From the NCBI GenBank assembly GCA_963923035.1, contig CAWUKT010000031.1:4371-68370 (forward strand): a stretch of 64,000 nt of DNA, read 5' to 3'. The notes under the pieces are model-generated. The model was not told the DNA's origin, searched no databases, and was given only the letters and a program-made list of their open reading frames with translations. How positions within the stretch are numbered: the stretch's first letter is position 1; each line of letters starts with the position of its first letter. Positions 54,558 to 62,328 of this stretch are shown here, in pieces. A program made the position numbers and the translations under genes. The DNA is from CAWUKT01 sp963923035. Its GTDB lineage: Bacteria > Bacteroidota > Bacteroidia > J057 > JADKCL01.

Positions 54558-54587
54558 TTGCATTCAATTTCCCACCTTTTATCTTTG
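54558..54587 (+). promoter_or_regulatory. Promoter of the GESLxP flavoprotein gene
   Basis: TTG (54558-54560), a 19-base spacer, and TATCTTTG (54580-54587): an exact consensus match with the same geometry as the promoter at 52502-52531. The leader is about 40 bases. Confidence 0.75.
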
Positions 54588-54633
54588 TGAAGCGGCTTCG
54601 AGTTTTAATTGCCATCCCATTCAGAATGATCTT

Positions 54634-56106
54634 ATGAGTTCCCCCGCCGAATTCGATGTATTGGTCCTGGGCGCTGGTCCAGCCGGAAATTGCGTCGCCC
54701 TGCGTCTGTTGATGCTGGGACATTCTGTGGCGTTGGTGGAATCTCAGGCTTTTCCCCGTCCCCACGTCGGAGAATCCCTTTCCCCCGGAGTATGGAAACT
54801 TTTCCAATACATGGATGCGATCCCCCTGCTCCAAAACCAGACCTATATCCAGGGTTTGGGGGCCAAGGTGATCTGGGAAGACCATTCGATGCGGGACCTC
54901 AGGCCGGAGGATCGGGGACCCGGTGTTTTGGTCAACCGTTCCAAGCTGGACAAGGACATGCTGGAGTTGGGACAAAAAAGGGGGCTGAAGGTCTGGCAAC
55001 CGGCCCGGGCGGAAGGAATGGAGTGGAAGGGAAATGAATGGGTGGTCCAGGTGCATCAGGAAGGAGAGCGGCACGAGGTTCGTGCCCGTTTCGTCGTAGA
55101 CGCCACCGGTTCCAATCACCCGCAGGATTCCCAACTCATGGGCCTGGCCCCTTCCATGGTGGCCATCTGGGCCGACCTGCTCCTCGATCCGGGTTTCCGG
55201 GAGAACCGGGTAGAAGCCCGCCCCGAAGGCTGGCTGTGGGGGAGTCCCCTCTTGGGAGGGCGGACCCGCCAAATGGCCTTGACCGACCCGTCTGCCCTGC
55301 AGCAGCAACCCCCGGCCCAAGTGCTGGCCGGCATGCTGCGGAAAAGCCAACTGTTCCGGTCGACGACCCTGCCCGCCTACGCGGTCCAAACGACGCCGGT
55401 CCACATCTACGCCCATACGAGCCCCTGGAAAGACAACTACGTTCGGATTGGAACGGCGGTCCTGTCACTGGACCCCCTTTCCGCGACCGGCGTGGAAAAG
55501 GCCCTGCGCCAAGCCATGCAGGCCGCCATCGCCATCCATACCGTCCTCATTGGAGGAGACGGGGACATGGCCCAGGAATACTTTGAAGACCGCTTGGTGG
55601 AAGCGGCGGTCTCCCATACCGGCTGGGGCCGGAACTATTACGGAATCGCTTGGCCGGGACAGGAGAAGACCTTTTACCGCGATCGGGCGGCCTATTTCTC
55701 CGATTCCTCTGCCCCCTCCACGCCTTTTTCCCAGCTCCTCCAGGAAAACCTGAAGTCGAGCTATGAATCACCGGGGCCCATCCCGCTGGAACCGGTCGAC
55801 ATCAACCAAGCCCTCGCCGAACTCTGGGGCAAGTCCATCGGATTGTCCCCGCAGACCCTGCTGCTGGAGACGCCCTGCGTGAAAGACGATCGATTGGTGC
55901 GGCGAACCGTCCTGTCCCACCCGGGATTGGACCGGAAATTTGCATTTTTGGGCGAAATTGAGGTGATTCCCCTGATCGAAAAGGTCTCTCCGGCGGCTAC
56001 GCTGGGAGAATTGGTTCAGGCCTGGAGCAAAGACATTCCCTTCGAGATGGCCTCCAAAGTGGCCATTTGGCTCTGGCAAAAGGACATTTTGCAAGAAACT
56101 TCCTGA
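54634..56106 (+). CDS. Flavin-dependent oxidoreductase of the tryptophan-halogenase/LodB-QhpG-like superfamily
   Basis: 490 residues. The FAD motif GAGPAG is at 13-18, HVGESLSP at 44-51 is the GESLxP hallmark of this superfamily, and the second FAD-binding segment is around IGTAVLSLDPLSATGVEKAL (DPLxxxG). WLWGSP at 200-205 resembles the WxWxIP motif of halogenases, with Ser instead of Ile. Lys78 lies where halogenases have their catalytic lysine; this is by position only. The C-terminal 110 residues could be a winged-helix-like tail as in LodB/QhpG-type proteins that modify partner proteins. Substrate and partner are unknown. It has its own promoter and abuts wecB with no gap. Confidence 0.85.
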   Translation: MSSPAEFDVLVLGAGPAGNCVALRLLMLGHSVALVESQAFPRPHVGESLSPGVWKLFQYMDAIPLLQNQTYIQGLGAKVIWEDHSMRDLRPEDRGPGVLVNRSKLDKDMLELGQKRGLKVWQPARAEGMEWKGNEWVVQVHQEGERHEVRARFVVDATGSNHPQDSQLMGLAPSMVAIWADLLLDPGFRENRVEARPEGWLWGSPLLGGRTRQMALTDPSALQQQPPAQVLAGMLRKSQLFRSTTLPAYAVQTTPVHIYAHTSPWKDNYVRIGTAVLSLDPLSATGVEKALRQAMQAAIAIHTVLIGGDGDMAQEYFEDRLVEAAVSHTGWGRNYYGIAWPGQEKTFYRDRAAYFSDSSAPSTPFSQLLQENLKSSYESPGPIPLEPVDINQALAELWGKSIGLSPQTLLLETPCVKDDRLVRRTVLSHPGLDRKFAFLGEIEVIPLIEKVSPAATLGELVQAWSKDIPFEMASKVAIWLWQKDILQETS

Positions 56107-57216
56107 TTACATGAATCCGTAGCGCTGACGGAGGCGCTCGACGATCCGCTGGGTGGATTTTCCATCCCAGTAGGGCGGAATTTCGCCTTGTTTGAAGGTG
56201 CCCGCCTCGATCTCATTGATATGAAGTTCAATCTTCGGCAGGTCAAAATCGAGCAGGATATTGGTGCCGAGGGTGATCGTGCTGGGGCGCTCCGTGTTCG
56301 GGCGGATGGTGAGGCAGGGAACCTGACGGAAAGTGGTTTCCTCCTGGATGCCGCCGGAGTCGGTCACGACGACCTTGGATTTGGCGATGAGCTTTTGGAA
56401 GCTCAGGTAGTCCATGGGGCCGGATTGAACGAGGTTCGGAATGGCATTGAATTCGTCGATCAGGCCAAATTGTTCCAGGCGCTTGCGGGTCCGGGGGTGG
56501 ACCGGGAAAACGACGGGAAATTTTCCGCCAATGAAGGTGATCATCTGGATCATCTTCCGCAATTGGTCTTCGAAATCGACGTTGCGGGGGCGGTGCATGG
56601 TGAGGAGGGCATATTCGCCTTCCGAGACGCCGAGGTCTTCCAGGACGGGAGCCGCTTCGATGTCGGGGGTAAAGGCGACGAGGGCATCGATCATGGTATT
56701 GCCCACAAACTCGATGGCGCCGTCTCCGTGGCCGTCGGCGTGGAGGTTGTCGAGGCCGGATTGCTCAGTGACGAAGAAGATGTCCGTGATGCGGTCGGTG
56801 AGGAGGCGGTTGATCTCCTCGGGCATGGCGAGGTCATTGCTGCGGAGGCCACTCTCGAGATGGGCGATGGGCACGCCCATCTTGTTCGCGGTGATGGCCG
56901 CCGCAAAGGTCGAGTTCACGTCGCCGACCACAAAAATGAGGTCCGGTCGCCACTCGTTCATGACTTCGGTGAGCTGGACCATGATCTGGCCCATTTGGAC
57001 GGACGGCTGTCCGGCCCCGATGCCGAGGTAATAATCGGGTTCGCGGAGTTGCAGCTGTTCGAAGAAGACCTTGGACATGGCCCGGTCGTAGTGCTGGCCG
57101 GTGTGCAGGAGCCTGAACTCGAACTCATTCGGGTACTTGGCAAATTCCTTCTCGAACTGGGTGATCTTGATGAAGTTGGGTCGGGTTCCGACCACTGTGA
57201 GGATCTTTTTCTGCAT
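56107..57216 (-). CDS. wecB: UDP-N-acetylglucosamine 2-epimerase, non-hydrolysing
   Basis: 369 residues. It converts UDP-GlcNAc to UDP-ManNAc for surface polysaccharide. Motifs: VVGTRPNFIKI at the start, GQHYDRAM, VVGDVNSTFAAAI, HLESGLRSNDLAMPEEINR, FPVHPRTRKRLEQF, and VVTDSGGIQEETTF. No other polysaccharide gene is near. Its stop is directly next to the stop of the converging flavoprotein gene. It is the last backbone-type gene before the region with a tyrosine recombinase. Confidence 0.95.
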   Translation of the reverse strand: MQKKILTVVGTRPNFIKITQFEKEFAKYPNEFEFRLLHTGQHYDRAMSKVFFEQLQLREPDYYLGIGAGQPSVQMGQIMVQLTEVMNEWRPDLIFVVGDVNSTFAAAITANKMGVPIAHLESGLRSNDLAMPEEINRLLTDRITDIFFVTEQSGLDNLHADGHGDGAIEFVGNTMIDALVAFTPDIEAAPVLEDLGVSEGEYALLTMHRPRNVDFEDQLRKMIQMITFIGGKFPVVFPVHPRTRKRLEQFGLIDEFNAIPNLVQSGPMDYLSFQKLIAKSKVVVTDSGGIQEETTFRQVPCLTIRPNTERPSTITLGTNILLDFDLPKIELHINEIEAGTFKQGEIPPYWDGKSTQRIVERLRQRYGFM

Positions 57217-57555
57217 GGTTCTCCGTCGTTTTCGCCGAATTTAAAACAAATGGTTGGGAAGGCCACATGCACGGGCCTTCCCAAGGAGATTTTGCAATTA
57301 TTTAATGAATGGGCAGGTGGGCGGTCCCGGCGCTTCCGCGCCGGGCGGTCCCTCCGGCAGTCGCTCCGCTCACGCAGGAGCTCCACAATCGCCTCCGACA
57401 CCTACTAAATAAAAAATCACCCAACAGTCACACCGTCCGCCACTGGCAGTATGGCACGGTTTTTCCATGATTCTCACTGTAAAATTTGCTGTCGATTGTT
57501 ATCGTAAATGCAGTCCACGGCAAGTAAATGGTTAGAAATAAGCTAGAATTACATT
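57217..57555. repeat. Intergenic region with a GC-rich hairpin and direct repeat
   Basis: No gene seen. At 57326-57345 lies an 8-bp GC stem (57326-57333 with 57338-57345) with the loop TTCC, flanked by the direct repeat GCGGTCCC at 57321-57328 and 57345-57352. Followed by CTCCGGCAGTCGCTCCGCTC it resembles a REP-like interspersed element rather than a tRNA. Whether it occurs elsewhere in the genome cannot be told. The rest is AT-rich leader before the next gene. Confidence 0.45.
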
Positions 57556-58263
57556 ATGGAAAAACCTACGAAAATGAAGCAGAATGTAGACCGGATGTTG
57601 GCCCGATTGGAAGGGCGAACTATCCATGATCCACTGGTGAAGATGGTTCTGAAAGAGGTCTCGGAAATGTATGGGAGTGTTGAAAATCCGGACTTTGAAA
57701 TGGACTATCTGGAGAGCCCGATGGAGTTCAAATATCGGGTCCATTTTTCGACCTCACTCTTCTACCAATACTACGCTACGATGCTGGCTCAGATTTGCCG
57801 GAACATTGGAGTGGATGCCTTTCGGAGGAAGCTGGAAGAGGCGGTCAGGTTGAGGGGGATTGTGGCGGAATTGAATGACGGGGAAATTGCCGCGCTCCTG
57901 TTTGCTGAACTTTGGGAGACGGAGGTGCCCTATGAAGTCGGGATTCAGATTGCGGGGGTGAATTATCCCGAAGCTGAATTGAGGGAGTTAGAGGATAAAC
58001 TGAGCGAGGAATTCAGGTTCGACTTTTCCCAGACCTATGAATATGGCGATCCCGATTTCATTCAGGAACTGGTATCGAAGATTAAGACGGCCTTCAAGGA
58101 GGGCAATCCCGAAGTCTTCCAGCCCCAATTTCGGGTGGTGATGTTCAAGCGAATCTTGGATCGGAACTATCCCGACCTGTTTTACCGGTGGATTGTGATC
58201 GGTCACAAGCCAAAGTTCAAGGGCATTGTCCCATTTTCTGATTACCTCTTCGGCGATTACTAA
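57556..58263 (+). CDS. Protein of unknown function near the integrase
   Basis: 235 residues, soluble, mostly helical and acidic (DPLVKMVLKEVSEMYGSVENPDFEMDY, FRKKLEEAVRLRGIVAELNDGEIAALLFAELWE). I do not recognise it. It ends in a palindromic terminator and precedes the integrase by 98 bases. It may be the first gene of the mobile element or the last before it. Confidence 0.75.
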   Translation: MEKPTKMKQNVDRMLARLEGRTIHDPLVKMVLKEVSEMYGSVENPDFEMDYLESPMEFKYRVHFSTSLFYQYYATMLAQICRNIGVDAFRRKLEEAVRLRGIVAELNDGEIAALLFAELWETEVPYEVGIQIAGVNYPEAELRELEDKLSEEFRFDFSQTYEYGDPDFIQELVSKIKTAFKEGNPEVFQPQFRVVMFKRILDRNYPDLFYRWIVIGHKPKFKGIVPFSDYLFGDY

Positions 58264-58283
58264 ACAAACCTAGATCCAACAAC

Positions 58284-58339
58284 GGCAATGGCTCTTTCTA
58301 AAACCTGCATTCGCAGGACAGGATTTCCATTGCCCTTTT
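58284..58339 (+). terminator. Long hairpin with inner stem, then T-run
   Basis: 8-bp stem GGCAATGG/CCATTGCC (58284-58291 with 58327-58334) enclosing an inner CCTGC/GCAGG hairpin, followed by CTTTTT. It lies 20 bases past the unknown gene and 28 before the integrase ATG. Confidence 0.6.
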
Positions 58340-58361
58340 TCCCACCCCAAACCCATTAAAT

Positions 58362-59852
58362 ATGACCTCTCAAGCAAGGAATTACGGAAAATCCCACAAC
58401 GTGGGGTTTCATTTCGACAACTATCCGAACAAAAAGAAGGAGGGCCGCGTGAAGATTTCGCTGGTCGTCAACCTCACCGGCAAGAAGGAATATTACCCTA
58501 TTCTCCCCGCGCCTTTCATGTTCCGCAAGTACTGGAAGGAAGCCGTCGACGCGGAAACGGGGCAAAAGCTCGGCCACAATTTTATCCAGTCCAGAGGAAA
58601 CCGCGACTACGAATCGATTTTCCCGGTCATTGCGGAGGCGAAATCGGAGATGGAAGCATTGATTCGGAAGCTGTTGCGGAAAAAAGAAGCTCTCACCCAT
58701 ACGACTTTGCGGCGGCGCTGGAACCGGGAAAGTGATCTGCTCGGTGACTATTTGGAAATGTACATCGACAAACAGGTCCCGCAGCGGAAGTGTTCCACCC
58801 ATCGAAACTATTTGCAGATGCTGGAGAAAGTGAGGCTGTATGACCCGGAGTTGAAATTGGCGGAGGTTTCGTGGGAATGGTTTCAGGAATTTCAGTCGTG
58901 GTTGGTGAACGATTTCCAGAGCCCGCGCAAAAAGGAACGGGGCATGGAGGAAACGACCGTGGCGAAATACCTGCACCAGTTGGGGAAGATTTTCCGGTGG
59001 GCCAAGACGCAGGGCGATATTGAGGAAGACCCTTATTATCACTTCAAGGGGTTGCCGAACAATGTAAAATGCCGTCGCCCCCGCCCCAATCCGCTGACGA
59101 TGGCCGAGGTGCTTCGGTTGGATGAAGCCTACCACAATGAAGAACTGATGAATTGCACCCTGACCTCGCGCAAGGGGCGGCAATATTCAGTGGGCGATAG
59201 CTGGCACCGCTACCTCCAGATGATCATGGTGTCGCTTTATTCGGGCGTTCGCTATTCGGACCTTAAACGGTTCGGTGATCCCCGCAATTTTAAGATTGTG
59301 GAGAATCCGACCGGAACGCGCATCCATTTCAAGATGCAGAAGAGTCAACGGGACCACGCTATTTTGATCACAGAGCGCCTTCGTTCGGTGATGACAGAAC
59401 GTAAGGATGGCGGGATATTGATGGGCAAAGTCGCCTCCAATGCTACCCTGAATCTGAAACTCAAAGCGATTCTGGCGCATTTGGGATTGGACCCCGACCA
59501 CAAATGGCACGATCTACGGGCGACTTTTGCCAACCTGATCCGTGACCTGTCCGAAGATGAATTTGGCGCGTCGAAGGCTTTGGGGCATTCGAAACTGGCC
59601 ACGACCCAGGCCCATTACTTTGACAGTTCCAATCCTCAAGCCGACAAGGCTGTCGCAGCCCTGGACAAGTTGGGCAAAACCGATCCCAACCGACCGGACC
59701 CGGACGAAGTAATTTATGAATTGCAACTGCTGAAGATGCTGAATCCGGGGATGAAGCTCACGCCGAAAATGAAGCAATGGTTGGCCAAAAGCGAGGATGG
59801 TAAGGGAAAAGAGGAAGTAAGTGTGGTCGTGCCGTTTGGAGTGGCGCAATAG
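58362..59852 (+). CDS. Tyrosine recombinase/integrase
   Basis: 496 residues. The N-terminal arm-binding region, with a basic stretch (about 1-110), precedes a SAM-like core-binding domain at about 125-235. The catalytic domain shows Arg297 (YSGVRYSDLKRF), a likely Lys near 324-327, His383 and Arg386 (WHDLRATF), His409 (ALGHSK) and the nucleophile Tyr419 (TTQAHYF), so all catalytic residues are present. The Bacteroidota type often moves genomic islands and conjugative elements. A 10-bp repeat array lies just after the gene, where arm-type sites are often found. It extends about 75 residues past the active Tyr, longer than many family members. Confidence 0.93.
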   Translation: MTSQARNYGKSHNVGFHFDNYPNKKKEGRVKISLVVNLTGKKEYYPILPAPFMFRKYWKEAVDAETGQKLGHNFIQSRGNRDYESIFPVIAEAKSEMEALIRKLLRKKEALTHTTLRRRWNRESDLLGDYLEMYIDKQVPQRKCSTHRNYLQMLEKVRLYDPELKLAEVSWEWFQEFQSWLVNDFQSPRKKERGMEETTVAKYLHQLGKIFRWAKTQGDIEEDPYYHFKGLPNNVKCRRPRPNPLTMAEVLRLDEAYHNEELMNCTLTSRKGRQYSVGDSWHRYLQMIMVSLYSGVRYSDLKRFGDPRNFKIVENPTGTRIHFKMQKSQRDHAILITERLRSVMTERKDGGILMGKVASNATLNLKLKAILAHLGLDPDHKWHDLRATFANLIRDLSEDEFGASKALGHSKLATTQAHYFDSSNPQADKAVAALDKLGKTDPNRPDPDEVIYELQLLKMLNPGMKLTPKMKQWLAKSEDGKGKEEVSVVVPFGVAQ

Positions 59853-59910
59853 AGGTAGAGTTCAAAGAAAACGAAGCAAAGGGGAGGCTATTTCGGTGGC
59901 TTTCCCTTCA

Positions 59911-60000
59911 TTTTTCAAGACCCTTCCTGACCCTTCCTGACCTTTCAAGACCCTTCCTGATCCATCAAAACTGAGATTGACTGAGAATGACGGAGATTGG
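59911..60000. repeat. Array of nine 10-base units
   Basis: Read in steps of ten from 59911, the units are TTTTTCAAGA, CCCTTCCTGA, CCCTTCCTGA, CCTTTCAAGA, CCCTTCCTGA, TCCATCAAAA, CTGAGATTGA, CTGAGAATGA, CGGAGATTGG. Five of the first six relate to CCCTTCCTGA or TTTCAAGA; the last three form a second family around CTGAGATTGA. A 10-base period places all units on one helix face. Likely protein binding sites (integrase arm or replication). Confidence 0.65.
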
Positions 60001-60002
60001 TG

Positions 60003-60140
60003 CCTTATTACTGAAATAGGTTCCCATGCCTTTTCTTATTCCTGATATAAGTTCACACACGCCCAAGGTGCAAATCCTTATTTCTAAAATAGGTTCACAG
60101 TTGAGGCAGGTCCATTCCTTATTACTAGAATAGGTGCACA
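60003..60140. repeat. Four iteron-like 24-bp direct repeats
   Basis: Copies start at 60003, 60034, 60076 and 60117. They read about CCTTATTnCTnnAATAGGTTCACA, each differing from the others at 3-7 positions. The core CCTTATT ... AATAGG is an imperfect dyad. Spacings are 31, 42 and 41 bases, near 3, 4 and 4 helical turns, so all sites face the same way. This is the form of replication-initiator iterons or of repressor or excisionase sites. The repeats lie between the integrase and the HTH/winged-helix genes. Confidence 0.75.
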
Positions 60141-60214
60141 TATAGGATTTTTCCGGTCTATACAGACATTGGAAGATCTTTAGTCATTCTTGAGGAGGGG
60201 ATTAGAAGGATTCA

Positions 60215-60376
60215 ATGCAAACCAATGAATTATTTTCAAAAAAAAATTCGGAACTTCTTCATTTACTCAAGAGGGCATTCTTCCCTCAAAAAGGAGTATT
60301 TCAGTTGCGTGAAGGCCGATTTTCAGTCGAGGCCTGTTTTGCAAAACTTACAGTATGTTACTGTAACAGTCAGTAA
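60215..60376 (+). CDS. Possible small protein, 53 residues
   Basis: ATG 60215 to TAA 60376, with AGAAGGA six bases upstream and GAGGAGGGG further up. It would encode a basic peptide (starts MQTNELFSKKNSELLHLLKR and has a C-terminal CYCNSQ). It overlaps the TTACAGTA dyad at its 3-prime end and contains two more short inverted repeats (GAGGG/CCCTC at 60271-60287, AGGCC/GGCCT at about 60313-60335). It may be a real small control gene or a chance frame in an origin-like region. Confidence 0.4.
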   Translation: MQTNELFSKKNSELLHLLKRAFFPQKGVFQLREGRFSVEACFAKLTVCYCNSQ

Positions 60377-60416
60377 CATACCGTAACAGTCTGACTCTTA
60401 CTGAGAGTTACAGTAA
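60348..60416. promoter_or_regulatory. Cluster of TTAC/GTAA dyads and direct repeats
   Basis: TTACAGTA-TGT-TACTGTAA (60348-60366) is a perfect 8-bp dyad. It is followed by the direct repeat GTAACAGTC at 60363-60371 and 60383-60391, with a partial copy (GTAACAT) between, and by TTACTG-N7-CAGTAA (60398-60416). The cluster ends 57 bases before the HTH gene at 60473 and is a good candidate for its operator. Confidence 0.6.
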
Positions 60417-60472
60417 ATGTTTGGGTGCGCTTCGAAATCTTTCCCTGACCTTTGTAAGGTAACCGAAAAACT

Positions 60473-60868
60473 ATGGGACAAACCAAAACACGGACGATGA
60501 AGGCAGCGAACCGGATGACCAACGGACTGGACCTCTCGCTGATTTGCACCAAGATGGACGTCGCGGGCAATGCGAGCAAAACCGATGTGGTGGAAACGCA
60601 GGTTCTGATCAGAGAGTTGATCAAGGGATTGACCGAGGTGATCGCAGAACAGTTTGTCCGGCTGCATTCGGAGTTGCAGAAGAGCAATGGGACCGCTCCG
60701 GAGTACATTAACCTGGACGAGCTGTACGAACTCCTCAATGGCTCGATTGCGCGTCGGACGTTGACCTATATGTGTGCCGATGGCAGGGTTCCGGGCTTCA
60801 AATTGGGGCGGCGTTGGGTGGTGCCGACGAAAGACATGGACGAATGGATTCAGGAATTGATGGACTAG
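60473..60868 (+). CDS. Excisionase-like HTH protein
   Basis: 131 residues. The C-terminal 55 residues (EYINLDELYELLNGSIARRTLTYMCADGRVPGFKLGRRWVVPTKDMDEWIQELM) match the HTH_17/MerR-like excisionase domain: helix-turn-helix, RRTL turn and FKxGRRW wing. The N-terminal half is a helix-rich, less conserved segment that may dimerise. Such proteins bind att or operator DNA and steer excision or control expression. The dyad cluster upstream fits autoregulation. The start at 60473 is assumed; other ATGs lie at 60497 and 60518. Confidence 0.8.
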   Translation: MGQTKTRTMKAANRMTNGLDLSLICTKMDVAGNASKTDVVETQVLIRELIKGLTEVIAEQFVRLHSELQKSNGTAPEYINLDELYELLNGSIARRTLTYMCADGRVPGFKLGRRWVVPTKDMDEWIQELMD

Positions 60869-61065
60869 GACCGTTTGAAAGGCTACCCAACATCTCGATC
60901 GTACCTGGAAAGGCGCTTGAAAGAGGGACTCAAAACGGCTAAATGCGGCCAAAAACGGCTTTTTTGGGCATGTATTGACACCTCGCCATTTGAATTTCTC
61001 CTATCCTTTGCCCTAGCTTTGTTCCATACCAGTAGACAAACCCAAACAACCAAACCTCAAGCCAA

Positions 61066-62328
61066 ATGGAAGTAAAAATCGACTTTCACCAGAGCTGGAC
61101 CGCAGCTCGTCGTTTCATGGAGACCTACAACGTCCGGGAAGCGAAGCGGGTCAAAAACGGAAAGCGGATTCGGGACCTTAAAAAGGAACTGCGCAAGGAG
61201 CATTTCCAGTTGGTCCGGGTGATGCTGCTGCTCTATACCCGTCAGGCCGGGGAGTTCAGCCTGGACGGCTCTGGCTTGCCCTCCTTTCGGACCTTCCACT
61301 CGTCCCTCGCCAAAGTCCTGGAATGCACAGTGGCCACGATCCGCAACCTGTCCGACCGGTTGCTGGATGCTGGTGCGATCACGCGCCGGACCTTTACCGG
61401 ACGCGACCAGCTTTACGAGTTCCATCCCCGCTTGGTCATGCTCTCTACCGATACCGCCTATCTGAATGGCGTGGGAGCCGATGACATGGATGTTAGTTCC
61501 TTGCCTGACTCGCCAGATTCTTTTCGACAGTCAAAAACTTTGGCCCCATTAGAAGAAAGAAAAAATAAAAAGAATAAAAGCAGTTGTGGACAACTGCCGG
61601 GGGATGGATGTCACACTTCCCCGATGAAGAGTCCCACCATCAACACGCAAAACACAGGAGCCGGAGAAGCGATTGAGAGGAAGGGAGGGCCGGTTTCTGT
61701 TTTTGCGAATGGGGGGCAACGAGGTGAGGGTTTTCCGTGCCAGGAGGGCGAATCGGGGGAAGGCGACGGCCCGGCATTGAACCGGGGCGGCGGCGCAAAA
61801 CCGCTTTTCGACGATCCCAAAGCGTTTCAGGACTACGGAACACGGCTGTTGAGCCAGGTGATTTGTTCGTTGTACCACCGGATTGAATACCTCTCGGCGA
61901 GTCAATTGGTCCCGATCAAGCGGTTTTTCATCGAAGAGTTCCAGGGCAAGCCCAAGGAGGATTATCCGGCGATTTACTACCGGCTTTCGACGCGCATTCA
62001 GATTGTGTCGGAATGGTTGGGGCGCGATGCGAACCGCTACATCCCGATTCCGTCCCGGTATTTTGACCGGTCCAATCCACATGGCTTTGTGAAGACGGAG
62101 GAGTGGTTGGGGGATATGAAGGCTTCGACAGAGAAGGCAAAGGAGTATCGGCAACGGTATTCGACGTTGATGAAGGCGTGGGGTGGGTTTATGCACACAG
62201 TGGGAGGGGCCGTAATGGAAGGTGGATTTTCGGGGTATATGCAAGGGAAACGGGCGGTTGAGGGGAAGTATGGGAATCTGGCCGCGGCGTATGACTATGT
62301 GATGTTGTCGCTGGTGGGGCGGGAGTGA
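61066..62328 (+). CDS. Winged-helix DNA-binding protein, possible replication or control protein of the element
   Basis: 420 residues. The N-terminal 130 residues are basic helices ending in a winged helix (SSLAKVLECTVATIRNLSDRLLDAGAITRRTFTGRDQLYEFHP). Residues 150-245 are a linker rich in G, E, K and N with no structure expected. The C-terminal 175 residues are helical and aromatic-rich (YGTRLLSQVICSLYHRIEYLSASQLVPIKRFFIEEF, YRLSTRIQIVSEWLGRDANRYIPIPSRYF). Family not recognised. Its place after four iterons and an excisionase suggests an initiator or control protein, which is inference. Confidence 0.65.
   Translation: MEVKIDFHQSWTAARRFMETYNVREAKRVKNGKRIRDLKKELRKEHFQLVRVMLLLYTRQAGEFSLDGSGLPSFRTFHSSLAKVLECTVATIRNLSDRLLDAGAITRRTFTGRDQLYEFHPRLVMLSTDTAYLNGVGADDMDVSSLPDSPDSFRQSKTLAPLEERKNKKNKSSCGQLPGDGCHTSPMKSPTINTQNTGAGEAIERKGGPVSVFANGGQRGEGFPCQEGESGEGDGPALNRGGGAKPLFDDPKAFQDYGTRLLSQVICSLYHRIEYLSASQLVPIKRFFIEEFQGKPKEDYPAIYYRLSTRIQIVSEWLGRDANRYIPIPSRYFDRSNPHGFVKTEEWLGDMKASTEKAKEYRQRYSTLMKAWGGFMHTVGGAVMEGGFSGYMQGKRAVEGKYGNLAAAYDYVMLSLVGRE

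Noticed and set aside
57217..57555. tRNA gene as integration target left of the integrase
   Set aside because: The GC-rich fold has no acceptor, D-, anticodon and T-arm pattern and no TTCGA-type T-loop.
60003..60140. CRISPR array
   Set aside because: Only four degenerate repeats with spacers of 7-18 bases and no cas genes; the phasing suits iterons.
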